Part shown: one piece after another, positions 9,427-18,177 of the stretch
How positions within the stretch are numbered: position 1 is the stretch's first letter
Layout of the letters: each line of letters starts with the position of its first letter
Origin: Bacteroidales bacterium
Lineage (GTDB): Bacteria > Bacteroidota > Bacteroidia > Bacteroidales > UBA1402
DNA: 37,741 bases
Direction: 5' to 3'
Assembly: GCA_028694375.1 (NCBI GenBank)
Contig: JAQUTN010000006.1
Location: 1 to 37,741 of the forward strand
Notes under the pieces: model-generated
The model's input: only the letters and a program-made list of their open reading frames with translations
Databases searched by the model: none
What the model was told of the DNA's origin: nothing
Translations under genes and position numbers: made by a program

Positions 9427-11070
9427 ATGAAGTCGAAATTTTTATTGCTGGCCTTGGTTGTCGGTTTATTGCTGGGTTTTACTCCTGAACGAAAAATAGT
9501 CGTTTATACCATAGGTGATTCTACCATGGCCAACAAATCTCTGGACAATATGTCTTTGGAGCGAGGTTGGGGACAGGTGCTCGCTGCATATCTCGACAGC
9601 CGCTATGTGGAAGTTGACAATCACGCCCGCAACGGACGCAGTAGTTTGAGTTTTAGAAACGAAGGTCTTTGGGCTCCGATTTACGAAAAAATAAAACCGG
9701 GCGATTACGTTTTGATACAATTCGGACACAACGATGAAAAACCATCGCCCGACCGGCATACCGAACCGGGCAGTACCTTCAACGATCAATTGCGTCAGTA
9801 TGTGCTGGAAACCCGCGAAAAAGGAGGAGTTCCGGTCTTACTTACTCCCATCGTAAGACGCAAATTTGATGAGAATGCTCAGTTGATTCCTACACATGGA
9901 GATTACCCTCAGGCTGTACGCGATGTGGCTGCCGAGTTGGGAGTAATCCTGATCGACCATAACGTTTTGAGTCGAAAACTGGTGCAGGACCTGGGCCCCG
10001 ATGCATCGAAAGAATTGTTTATGTGGGTACAAGCGGGAACCAATCCGGCTCTTCCTCAAGGCAAAGAAGACGATACTCATTTGCGCGCTTTGGGTGCTAA
10101 ACGAATTGCCCGTTTGGTGTTGAACGAGATCAAAGAAAAGATCCCTGCTTTGGCTGTTCATGTCAGAGACTACGATTTTGTGGTGGCCAAGGATGGTTCG
10201 GGCGACTTCTTCAGTGTGCAGGATGCCATCAACGCGGTACCTGATTTTCGCAAAAACGGGCGGACGCTAATTTACATTCGCAACGGAGTTTACAAGGAGA
10301 AGCTGATTTTACCCGAAAGTAAGATAAATGTCAGTTTCATAGGTGAGAGTGTCGAACACACCATTTTGACTTACGACGATTACGCTCAGAAGTTGAATGT
10401 TTTTGGAGAATCAAAATCCACCTCGGGTTCCTCAAGCTTTTTTATGTATGCCCCCGATTTCAGAGCCGAGAACATCACTTTTGAAAATTCGGCGGGGCCC
10501 GTCGGTCAGGCAGTGGCTATTTTTGTCAGTGGCGACAGGGCGGTGTTCAAAAACTGCCGCTTTCTGGGTTTTCAGGATACGCTCTATACCTACGGCAAAT
10601 ACAGTCGTCAGTACTACGATAATTGTTACATAGAGGGCACCGTCGATTTTATCTTCGGCTCTTCCACTGCTGTGTTTAAGGATTGCGAAATCAGGAGTAA
10701 ACGTGACGGTTACCTCACTGCGGCCTCCACCCCCGAGGGCAGGGACTACGGCTATGTTTTCGTCAACTGCAGGCTTACGGCCGATCCCGGTGTGGAAAAG
10801 GTCTATCTGGGCAGACCCTGGCGTCCCTATGCTCAGACAGTGTTTATTCAGTGCGAGCTGGGAGACCACATTCGTCCCGAAGGCTGGCATAATTGGGGAA
10901 AAGTCTCCAACGAAAAGACGGCTTTTTATGCTGAACACAGATCAACAGGCCCCGGAGCGGATTTATCAGGCCGGGTGCCTTGGGCCAAAAAACTCAAAAA
11001 GAAAAAATTGGCTGCTTACACCATAGAAAAAGTACTGGCCGGCGACGACGGCTGGAATCCTTTGCAATGA
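9427..11070 (+). CDS. Secreted two-domain pectin esterase: CE12-type rhamnogalacturonan acetylesterase fused to CE8 pectin methylesterase
   Basis: Predicted to remove acetyl groups and methyl esters from pectin so that lyases and hydrolases can act. Residues 1-18 form a signal peptide. Residues about 23-240 are an SGNH hydrolase of CE12 type: GDST with the nucleophile S32, N69-G70 in ARNGRSS, FGHND with N102, and the D215/H218 pair in DDTHL. Residues about 248-545 are a CE8 right-handed beta-helix. It has the expected active-site residues: Q361 (GQAVA), Q383 and D384 (GFQDTLY), D407 (VDFIFG) and R463 (LGRPW). Both active sites look intact. It follows mscS by 7 nt and converges on a pectate lyase gene. 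The two activities are inferred from motifs; the exact substrate of the N-terminal domain is less certain than the CE8 assignment. Confidence 0.9.
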   Translation: MKSKFLLLALVVGLLLGFTPERKIVVYTIGDSTMANKSLDNMSLERGWGQVLAAYLDSRYVEVDNHARNGRSSLSFRNEGLWAPIYEKIKPGDYVLIQFGHNDEKPSPDRHTEPGSTFNDQLRQYVLETREKGGVPVLLTPIVRRKFDENAQLIPTHGDYPQAVRDVAAELGVILIDHNVLSRKLVQDLGPDASKELFMWVQAGTNPALPQGKEDDTHLRALGAKRIARLVLNEIKEKIPALAVHVRDYDFVVAKDGSGDFFSVQDAINAVPDFRKNGRTLIYIRNGVYKEKLILPESKINVSFIGESVEHTILTYDDYAQKLNVFGESKSTSGSSSFFMYAPDFRAENITFENSAGPVGQAVAIFVSGDRAVFKNCRFLGFQDTLYTYGKYSRQYYDNCYIEGTVDFIFGSSTAVFKDCEIRSKRDGYLTAASTPEGRDYGYVFVNCRLTADPGVEKVYLGRPWRPYAQTVFIQCELGDHIRPEGWHNWGKVSNEKTAFYAEHRSTGPGADLSGRVPWAKKLKKKKLAAYTIEKVLAGDDGWNPLQ

Positions 11071-11123
11071 AATCAGCCGATTCCGGTTTGTGATTAAAGA
11101 AATATTATCCGGTTTTAATAAGT

Positions 11124-11163
11124 AGAACGAGGGAAACTCAATGTATTGAGCTTCCCTCGTTCT
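11124..11163. terminator. Hairpin terminator between convergent pectin genes, possibly bidirectional
   Basis: A near-perfect 40-nt inverted repeat: AGAACGAGGGAA pairs with TTCCCTCGTTCT and the inner TCAAT pairs with ATTGA, separated by a small bulge and loop. It sits in the gap between the convergent esterase fusion and pectate lyase genes. T-rich sequence follows it on the plus strand (TTGTTT) and, more loosely, on the minus strand. Confidence 0.75.
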
Positions 11164-11213
11164 TTGTTTCGGCTGTTTTATATCAACTTAGAGCTGAATT
11201 CTAATCTATAGTA

Positions 11214-12872
11214 TCAAAGCAGTTTTCCTTTTTTGGCCAGAGTATCGAAATTGTTTTCCGGCTTAGTCCAATCTGTTTTTTTCCTGGGATCCATACCATT
11301 GATGTATTTTTCAATGTTAGTGTATCCGTCGCCGTTGCAGTCCTTGACAGCATCTGAGGGATCGTTGGGATTCAGTCCGTATTTGATTTCCCAGGCATCG
11401 GGCATGCCGTCGTTGTCGCTGTCTTTGCGGGGTTTACCCTGATAAGCAGGCAGGCCACCCACCTGAGTGATATCGTAAATAATGCCCAGTTTGTAGGAAT
11501 CGTCCTGTTGGCGGCGGGAAACCCGTAAGGCTTTCATGTCATTGAGCAAGGCATCGTAATTGCCGTTTTCGACGTATTCAATCTTGTTGCTTTTCACCTG
11601 ACGGACTATGCGTTCGTCTATCGGGTCGCGTTGGGGAATATTGGCGCCGGCATTTTTCAAAACAAATTTGTAGGCGGTTTTGGCATCAGTGATTTCTACG
11701 GGATTTCTCATGGGATTGATTTCTTTACGACGAGTAGTCGGGATCAGTTCCGGAGCGATCTCCTGAACACCTCCGTTCCAGTTGTCTTTGCTAACTTCGG
11801 CATTGCCTTCCATGTAGTTGCCTTCGATGTAAGCCCAATCGCTGCGGTTGTTACGGCCGTCCACTTTGAAAACCCGGTGCCCTATGGGTTCGTCTTTGGG
11901 TGTTACCGGACCGGGTTTAAAGTAATTGTTTACAATATTATAGGCATAGCCTGCTCCATCGCCGACACGGTGATACCAGTTGTAAATAACATTGTTCAGA
12001 TAGTTGATTTCTCCGCTCGACATAGAAGGGTTGCGTCCGGTATTGCATGCCCAGAGGTTGCGGACAAAAGTATTGTTCAAACCTCCGATGGTGCTGCCAA
12101 AGGAATGATTGTAGGTATCGAGGCCTTCCGAGGCAATGCAATTCTGGATGGTGACATTTACCGTCGGTAATTTGAGGTTTCGGCCTTCTTCGTTCATGTA
12201 CATATGGCGATAGACGGAAATGTTTTCGTCAGCACCCCAGCTGGCCGAAATGTGATCCAACAGAATATTTCCGACGGGATTACCGCCCAGTGCGTCTTCG
12301 CGGTCAGTCACATCGGTATTGCCGCGTCGAATACGTAAATGTCGGATTACCACATCGTGTGTGTCCATTTGTATGGATTCTCCAAAAACACATACGCCGT
12401 CTCCGGGAGCTGTTTGTCCGGCTATAGTGATGTAGGGTGCGCGTATGTGAATCGGAGATTTAAGGTAGATGACTCCGGCTACGTTAAAAACTACAATTCT
12501 GGCTCCTCCTGTTTCACAAGCCCAGCGCAGGCTGCCCGGACCCTCGTCGTTGAGGTTGGTAACTACCAATACTTTACCTCCGCGGCCGCCCGGAGTGTAC
12601 ATAGCGCCACCTTCGGCTCCCGGGAATGCGGGAATATCGGCTTTGACCAAATCTTCGGGTTTAGAGGCCCAGGGTACGTAAGGCCGGTTGTACTTTCCGG
12701 CTTCTTCCTTAATTATAGGTAAAGCCTTTGCAAAAGCCTGGTCAGAAATTTTTTTGCGGAGTTCTTTCTTTTGGTTCATCACCGCCTGACGTTCCGAAGG
12801 GATAGTGGGGTATTGTGCGCTCACAATACTTCCGGTGCCTATAAGCAGGCACAGCAATAGTAGTTTTTTCAT
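11214..12872 (-). CDS. Secreted pectate lyase, polysaccharide lyase family 1, with C-terminal calcium-binding repeat
   Basis: Predicted to cleave polygalacturonan by beta-elimination. The start at 12872 gives a clear signal peptide (MKKLLLLCLL to residue 20, ending VSAQ). An upstream in-frame start at 12920 would overlap a possible -7 element and lacks a good signal sequence. The catalytic parallel beta-helix covers about residues 80-400. It includes AGQTAPGDGV, VVIRHLRIRRG, the LLDHISASWGADE segment typical of PL1, and an HSFGSTIGG/NLWACNTGRNPSM region bearing conserved Asn/Arg residues. Residues about 484-527 hold two Asp-rich EF-hand-like loops (DSDNDGMPDAWE and DCNGDGYTNIEKY), resembling thrombospondin-3/dockerin-type calcium sites. 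Length is 552 residues. It converges with the esterase fusion, which would prepare its substrate. Confidence 0.9.
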   Translation of the reverse strand: MKKLLLLCLLIGTGSIVSAQYPTIPSERQAVMNQKKELRKKISDQAFAKALPIIKEEAGKYNRPYVPWASKPEDLVKADIPAFPGAEGGAMYTPGGRGGKVLVVTNLNDEGPGSLRWACETGGARIVVFNVAGVIYLKSPIHIRAPYITIAGQTAPGDGVCVFGESIQMDTHDVVIRHLRIRRGNTDVTDREDALGGNPVGNILLDHISASWGADENISVYRHMYMNEEGRNLKLPTVNVTIQNCIASEGLDTYNHSFGSTIGGLNNTFVRNLWACNTGRNPSMSSGEINYLNNVIYNWYHRVGDGAGYAYNIVNNYFKPGPVTPKDEPIGHRVFKVDGRNNRSDWAYIEGNYMEGNAEVSKDNWNGGVQEIAPELIPTTRRKEINPMRNPVEITDAKTAYKFVLKNAGANIPQRDPIDERIVRQVKSNKIEYVENGNYDALLNDMKALRVSRRQQDDSYKLGIIYDITQVGGLPAYQGKPRKDSDNDGMPDAWEIKYGLNPNDPSDAVKDCNGDGYTNIEKYINGMDPRKKTDWTKPENNFDTLAKKGKLL

Positions 12873-12917
12873 GCTCTTGAAAGCTAAATGTTTAGAATGG
12901 TTTTTAAAAATATCCGA

Positions 12918-12925
12918 CAAGAATA
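12918..12925 (-). promoter_or_regulatory. Possible -7 element of the pectate lyase gene
   Basis: Minus-strand TATTCTTG is one base off TAnnTTTG and lies 46 nt upstream of the chosen start at 12872. Weak; offered because its position agrees with the signal-peptide start. Confidence 0.25.
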
Positions 12926-12953
12926 AGCAGTACTTTTGAGCTTGTCAAGTCCT

Positions 12954-14396
12954 TTAGCTTTTTTTGAATCTAAGCTCATTATTCTTACCATTCTTTATAA
13001 AAAAAAGCACTAAAAAACAAATAGCTACCGCCAAACCGATGCCAACAGAGAGATAATTGTTCAATCCAAGACCTTCGGGTGCTGTCAGGATGTATGTGCT
13101 GCAAACAACAGTCATAAAAAGAGCCGGCAGTAAGGCTATAAAATAATTTTTGCCCTCGCGAAACAGATAAACACTCACAGCCCATAAAGTAAACACTGCC
13201 AGGCTTTGGTTCCACCAGGCAAAATACCTCCATATCACGGCAAAATTAATCTGTAACAAAATAAAGGCGGCTGCAAACAAAGGGAAACTCAGCAGGATGC
13301 GTTTATACAATTTCTTTTGATCGTAGTGAAATAGATCCGACATAATAAGTCTGCCTGAACGAAAGGCCGTATCGGCCGAGGTGATGGGAGCCGCCACAAC
13401 GCCCAGTAAAGCCAGTAATCCACCCAATTTGCCCAACCAGCCACGTGAAATGGTATCTACAGCCAGGGCGGCCGAATTCCCGTGTTCTGTCATAAAGAGT
13501 TGAAATTTTTCTATTCCTCCAAAAAAGGCCATACCCGCTGCTGCCCAGATTAAGGCCACGCAACCTTCGGCCACCATGGCTCCGTAAAACACTTTCCTGC
13601 CGTCGCATTCGGTTTTGATGCAACGAGCCATCAGGGGGGATTGCGTGGCGTGAAAACCCGAAATAGCCCCGCAGGCTACGGTTATAAACATCATCGGGAA
13701 AATGGGTAAATGATCCGCTCCGGGATGCAGGTTGCGCAATCCGGCCCGATTGAGTTCGGGCAGATTGTCCATATTAGGAATGAGTGTTACCAGTATGCCC
13801 ACTGCCATAAACAATAAAGCTAAACCAAAGACAGGATATATTCTTCCGATTATTTTATCTATAGGGAAAATGGTTGAGACAATAAAGTATATAAATATTA
13901 AAGCCATCCACCAGCGAATATCAATGATGCCTCCGCTTATTTTGTCCAGGATGTCGGCCGGCCCCGATACAAAGACGGTGCCTACGAGTATCATCAGAAT
14001 AATAGTAAAAAAACGCATGAAGGTGCGAACCGGTATGCCCAGAAAACGCCCCACCAACTCAGGCAGGCTCTCGCCTTTGTAACGTTCGGAAATCATCCCC
14101 GAAAAGTAATCGTGCAGCCCTCCGGCAAAAATTGTTCCCAGCGTTATCCACAGGAAGACAACCGGGCCGTACATAGCACCCATAAGGGCTCCAAAAATTG
14201 GCCCCAGACCGGCAATGTTCAAAAACTGAATCAGAAAGATTTTCCAGGTGGGCATGGGAACGTAGTCGACTCCGTCCTGCAGGTTGAAAGCGGGTGTCGT
14301 GTGGTTCTTTTCGGGTTTGAAAACTTTCTCAAGGTATTTTCCGTACAAAAAATAGCCGGCAATCAAGGCTGTAAAACAGGCAATAAAACTGATCAT
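12954..14396 (-). CDS. cstA: Carbon starvation protein CstA family transporter (short form)
   Basis: Multi-pass inner-membrane transporter of the CstA family. In E. coli, CstA and its homologue BtsT are linked to pyruvate and peptide uptake. The chosen start at 14396 yields 480 residues beginning MISFIACFTALIAGYFLYGK, a membrane helix. An upstream start at 14468 lies beyond the -7 element at 14439-14432 and is rejected. Family features include the conserved Gly/Pro-rich segment with IAGLGPIFGALMGAMYGP and the region GAISGFHATQSPLMARCI. At least a dozen hydrophobic helices are visible. It is shorter than E. coli CstA (701 residues); the short form is common in Bacteroidota. It is divergent from nifJ, which consumes pyruvate, supporting but not proving pyruvate as substrate. 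Confidence 0.88.
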   Translation of the reverse strand: MISFIACFTALIAGYFLYGKYLEKVFKPEKNHTTPAFNLQDGVDYVPMPTWKIFLIQFLNIAGLGPIFGALMGAMYGPVVFLWITLGTIFAGGLHDYFSGMISERYKGESLPELVGRFLGIPVRTFMRFFTIILMILVGTVFVSGPADILDKISGGIIDIRWWMALIFIYFIVSTIFPIDKIIGRIYPVFGLALLFMAVGILVTLIPNMDNLPELNRAGLRNLHPGADHLPIFPMMFITVACGAISGFHATQSPLMARCIKTECDGRKVFYGAMVAEGCVALIWAAAGMAFFGGIEKFQLFMTEHGNSAALAVDTISRGWLGKLGGLLALLGVVAAPITSADTAFRSGRLIMSDLFHYDQKKLYKRILLSFPLFAAAFILLQINFAVIWRYFAWWNQSLAVFTLWAVSVYLFREGKNYFIALLPALFMTVVCSTYILTAPEGLGLNNYLSVGIGLAVAICFLVLFFIKNGKNNELRFKKS

Positions 14397-14431
14397 GATA
14401 TTTTTTAAGACTAAGCCGAAACCGGCAATCG

Positions 14432-14439
14432 CAAAAGTA
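14432..14439 (-). promoter_or_regulatory. Putative -7 element of cstA
   Basis: Minus-strand TACTTTTG matches TAnnTTTG and lies 36 nt upstream of the cstA start at 14396. Its position excludes the longer reading frame starting at 14468. Confidence 0.5.
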
Positions 14440-14452
14440 CATCGAAAATTAT

Positions 14453-14460
14453 TATCTTTG
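14453..14460 (+). promoter_or_regulatory. Putative -7 element of nifJ
   Basis: TATCTTTG matches TAnnTTTG, 24 nt upstream of the nifJ ATG. It is only about 13 nt from the opposing cstA element, so the two promoters must overlap and may compete or share a regulator. Confidence 0.55.
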
Positions 14461-14483
14461 CGGACCATTTAATACAAAAAGTG

Positions 14484-17400
14484 ATGAAAAAGAAGAAATT
14501 TTTAACTTGTGACGGGAACCAGGCTGCCGCACACATATCGTATATGTTCAGTGAAGTGGCTGCCATTTATCCGATCACTCCTTCGTCTACCATGGCAGAA
14601 TACGTAGATGAATGGGCGGCTGCCGGACGCAAGAATATGTTTGGTGAAACAGTGTTGGTACAGGAAATGCAATCGGAAGCCGGTGCTGCAGGAGCAGTAC
14701 ACGGGTCTTTGCAGGCCGGAGCACTCACATCAACATATACTGCTTCTCAGGGTTTGCTGCTGATGGTCCCCAATATGTACAAGATTGCCGGAGAATTATT
14801 GCCTTGCGTGTTTCACGTATCCGCCAGGACCATAGCTTCGCATGCGCTGTCTATTTTCGGAGATCACCAGGACGTTATGGCCTGCCGTCAGACGGGTTTT
14901 GCCATGCTGGCCGAAGGTTCTGTTCAGGAAGTGATGGACTTGTCGGCTGTTGCCCATCTGGCTTCCATCAAAAGCCGGGTGCCCTTTGTGAATTTTTTCG
15001 ATGGTTTCCGCACTTCGCACGAAGTACAAAAAATCGAGATGCTCGAAACCGAAGACCTGGCTCCGCTGGTCGATCAGGAAGCCCTGGCTGCTTTCAGGGC
15101 TCGCTCCATGAATCCCGACCAACCCGTAATGCGCGGTATGGCCGAAAACCCCGACCATTTCTTCCAGCACCGGGAGGCACTCAATCCTTATTACGAAGTA
15201 GTGCCGGATATCGTTGCTGACTACATGAAAGAACTCAGCAAACTGAGCGGTCGTGAGTACAAACCCTTTACTTACTACGGGGCAGCCGACGCCGAACGCA
15301 TAATTATTGCCATGGGCTCCATTACCGAAGCCGCCAAAGAAGTGATCGACTACCTGATGGAAAAAGGTGAAAAGGTGGGTCTTATTTCCGTACATCTCTA
15401 TCGGCCTTTCTCGGTTAAATACCTGAAAGAGGTAATGCCTAAGACAGTAAAAAGAATTGCTGTACTGGACAGAACCAAAGAACCCGGAGCCAACGGCGAA
15501 CCGCTCTATCTGGACGTAGTCGAAGCTTTTACCACCAACAACGCCCTGGGTCTGGCCAAAATGCCATTTATCGTGGGCGGCCGCTACGGTTTGTCCTCAA
15601 AAGACACCACTCCTGCTCAGGTGCTGGCCGTATTCGAAAATCTGTCTTTACCCGAACCACGTAACCAGTTTACCATCGGTATAGTTGACGATATTACTTT
15701 TACCTCACTGCCCCAGGAAGAAGAAATTGCGTTGGGAGGCGAAAGCATTTACGAAGCCAAGTTCTATGGACTGGGTGCTGACGGTACGGTTGGAGCCAAC
15801 AAAAATTCCATCAAGATTATCGGAGATAATACCGATAAATATTGTCAGGCTTACTTCTCGTACGATTCCAAGAAGTCCGGTGGTTTCACCTGTTCTCACC
15901 TGCGTTTTGGCGACACTCCCATACGTTCCACTTATCTGGTAAACACCCCCAATTTTGTGGCTTGTCACGTGCAGGCTTATCTGAATTTATACGATGTTAC
16001 CAGAGGTTTGCGTCAAAACGGCACTTTCCTGTTGAATACCATCTGGGAAGGCGAAGAACTGGCCAAAAATTTACCCGCCAAGGTGAAGCGTTATTTCGCC
16101 AAAAAGAATATCAGTGTTTATTACATCAATGCTACCCAAATAGCTCAGGAAATAGGTTTGGGTAATCGTACCAATACTATACTCCAATCGGCTTTCTTCA
16201 GAATAACCAAGGTTATTGACGTTGAGCTGGCAATAGAACAAATGAAGAAATTCATTGTTAAATCCTACGGCAATAAAGGTGAGGACATTGTCAAGAAAAA
16301 CTACGCAGCTGTCGAAAGGGGTGGTGAATACAAACAACTCAAAGTTGATCCGGCCTGGGCAAATTTAGCCAACGACGAAGCGCCGGCCAATAATGACCCC
16401 GAATTCATCAACAAAGTAGTTCGTCCTATCAATGCACAAGACGGCGATCTGCTTCCGGTTTCGGCCTTCAAAGGCATCGAAGACGGTACCTGGATGACAG
16501 GAACAGCCCAATACGAAAAGAGGGGTGTCAGTGCTTTTGTTCCTGAATGGACAGCCGAAAATTGTATTCAGTGCAATAAATGCGCTTATGTCTGCCCGCA
16601 CGCTTCCATTCGTCCTTTTGTGATGGATCAGGTAGAAGCCGCCGCTGCCCCAGGATTTGACACTATCGAAATGAAAGCTCCGGCTTCCATGAAGGGTATG
16701 CAATTCCGTATTCAGGTTTCGGTGTTGGATTGTATGAGCTGCGGCAATTGTGCGGATGTTTGTCCGGGCAATCCCAGAGCCGGCGGTAAAGCCCTCAAGA
16801 TGGTTCCTCTGGAAACTCAGATGGGCGAAGTAGCTCATTGGGAATATTGTTCCAAAGAGGTCAAAAGCAAACAACATCTGGTCGATACTAAGCAAAACGT
16901 CAAGAATTCACAGTTTGCCACACCCTTGTTTGAGTTCTCCGGAGCTTGCTCGGGTTGTGGTGAAACGCCCTATGTTAAATTGCTGACCCAATTATTTGGT
17001 GACCGCCAGATAGTGGCCAATGCCACCGGTTGTTCCTCCATTTATTCCGGCTCAGTGCCTTCCACGCCCTATACCACCAACGAGCAAGGCCATGGTCCTG
17101 CCTGGGCCAATTCCCTGTTTGAGGATTTCTGTGAATACGGTTACGGTATGCAGCTGGCTTACGAAAAGATGCGTGAACGTCTCGTGAAACTTATGAGCGA
17201 CACGCAAGCATGCACCTGCTGTTCCGAAGAACTCAAAGCCCTGTTTACAGAATGGCTGAACGACCGTGAAGATGGCGACAAGAGTCGTGTTTTGGCCGAT
17301 AAGATCATTGCCGAAGTGAAAGACTGTGATTGCGATTATTGCAAGCAAATCAACAGCCTGAGCAAATACCTGGTTAAACGCAGCCAATGGATTATCGGTG

Positions 17401-18038
17401 GTGACGGTGCCGCCTACGACATCGGTTACGGAGGGTTGGATCACGTGATTGCCTCGGGCAAGAACGTCAACATCCTGGTGCTTGACACCGAAGTGTATTC
17501 CAATACCGGAGGCCAGTCGTCCAAGGCAACTCCGCTGGGAGCCATTGCTAAATTTGCCGCCGCCGGAAAGCGCATTCGCAAAAAAGATTTGGGAATGATT
17601 GCCACCACCTACGGTTACGTTTACGTTGCTCAGGTGGCCATGGGAGCCGATCAGGCACAAACCCTCAAAGCCTTCCGCGAAGCCGAGGCCTACGACGGAC
17701 CTTCGCTCGTCATCGCCTATTCTCCTTGTATCAATCACGGATTGAAAAAGGGTATGGGCAAATCCCAGGCCGAAGAAGAAGCAGCCGTAGCCTGCGGATA
17801 CTGGCAGCTCTGGCGTTACAATCCTCAGCTCGAAGCCGAGGGTAAGAATCCCTTTATGCTTGATTCTAAAGAACCCGACTGGACTCAGTTTAAAGACTTC
17901 CTTTTAGGCGAAGTCCGCTATTCTTCTGTTATGAAACAATACCCGGATCAAGCCGAAGAGCTGTTCAGGGCGGCCGAAGAAAATGCCCTTTGGCGTTACA
18001 AGAGTTATAAACGCATGGCCGGGCTAAGTTGGGAATAA
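14484..18038 (+). CDS. nifJ: Pyruvate:ferredoxin (flavodoxin) oxidoreductase, single-chain form
   Basis: Cytoplasmic enzyme converting pyruvate and CoA to acetyl-CoA and CO2 while reducing ferredoxin, the main pyruvate-using enzyme of strict anaerobes. The 1184-residue chain shows all expected domains in order. The pyrimidine-binding domain has AAIYPITPSSTMAE, followed by the transketolase-C-like and gamma domains. Two 4Fe-4S motifs are present: CIQCNKCAYVCP from C694 and CMSCGNCADVCP from C750. The cysteine pair CSGC (C822) belongs to the proximal cluster, and the thiamine diphosphate site has GGDGAAYDIGYGG near residue 973. The ATG at 14484 is preferred over an adjacent GTG at 14481. It is divergent from cstA and is followed by a strong intrinsic terminator, so it is probably transcribed alone. 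Confidence 0.97.
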   Translation: MKKKKFLTCDGNQAAAHISYMFSEVAAIYPITPSSTMAEYVDEWAAAGRKNMFGETVLVQEMQSEAGAAGAVHGSLQAGALTSTYTASQGLLLMVPNMYKIAGELLPCVFHVSARTIASHALSIFGDHQDVMACRQTGFAMLAEGSVQEVMDLSAVAHLASIKSRVPFVNFFDGFRTSHEVQKIEMLETEDLAPLVDQEALAAFRARSMNPDQPVMRGMAENPDHFFQHREALNPYYEVVPDIVADYMKELSKLSGREYKPFTYYGAADAERIIIAMGSITEAAKEVIDYLMEKGEKVGLISVHLYRPFSVKYLKEVMPKTVKRIAVLDRTKEPGANGEPLYLDVVEAFTTNNALGLAKMPFIVGGRYGLSSKDTTPAQVLAVFENLSLPEPRNQFTIGIVDDITFTSLPQEEEIALGGESIYEAKFYGLGADGTVGANKNSIKIIGDNTDKYCQAYFSYDSKKSGGFTCSHLRFGDTPIRSTYLVNTPNFVACHVQAYLNLYDVTRGLRQNGTFLLNTIWEGEELAKNLPAKVKRYFAKKNISVYYINATQIAQEIGLGNRTNTILQSAFFRITKVIDVELAIEQMKKFIVKSYGNKGEDIVKKNYAAVERGGEYKQLKVDPAWANLANDEAPANNDPEFINKVVRPINAQDGDLLPVSAFKGIEDGTWMTGTAQYEKRGVSAFVPEWTAENCIQCNKCAYVCPHASIRPFVMDQVEAAAAPGFDTIEMKAPASMKGMQFRIQVSVLDCMSCGNCADVCPGNPRAGGKALKMVPLETQMGEVAHWEYCSKEVKSKQHLVDTKQNVKNSQFATPLFEFSGACSGCGETPYVKLLTQLFGDRQIVANATGCSSIYSGSVPSTPYTTNEQGHGPAWANSLFEDFCEYGYGMQLAYEKMRERLVKLMSDTQACTCCSEELKALFTEWLNDREDGDKSRVLADKIIAEVKDCDCDYCKQINSLSKYLVKRSQWIIGGDGAAYDIGYGGLDHVIASGKNVNILVLDTEVYSNTGGQSSKATPLGAIAKFAAAGKRIRKKDLGMIATTYGYVYVAQVAMGADQAQTLKAFREAEAYDGPSLVIAYSPCINHGLKKGMGKSQAEEEAAVACGYWQLWRYNPQLEAEGKNPFMLDSKEPDWTQFKDFLLGEVRYSSVMKQYPDQAEELFRAAEENALWRYKSYKRMAGLSWE

Positions 18039-18073
18039 TTCGTGAGTTCTGATTATTTGTCAGACTCAAACAT

Positions 18074-18112
18074 AAAAAAAAGAAGGCTCCGCTTTACGGG
18101 GCCTTCTTTTTT
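18074..18112 (+). terminator. Intrinsic terminator of nifJ
   Basis: Stem AAAAGAAGGC(T)CCG with CGG(G)GCCTTCTTTT around a CTTTA loop, followed directly by a T run, about 36 nt after the nifJ stop. The A run on the 5' side gives partial bidirectionality, which could also serve ldhA on the other strand. Confidence 0.9.
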
Positions 18113-18177
18113 GGGTGCTGTCGGGTAAACAGATTCTGTTGTATGATGCCTGATGCTTTGAACTGAAAGGGCTTTTA

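Noticed and set aside
12873-12920. Longer pectate lyase start at 12920
   Set aside because: It would place a polar extension before a perfect signal peptide and overlap a possible -7 element; the ATG at 12872 is better.
14796-15395. Open frame of 199 codons on the minus strand inside nifJ
   Set aside because: It lies wholly antisense to a clearly recognised enzyme and its translation shows no known motif. Similar long antisense frames occur inside gcvP, galU and the TonB receptor gene, and are shadows of codon bias.
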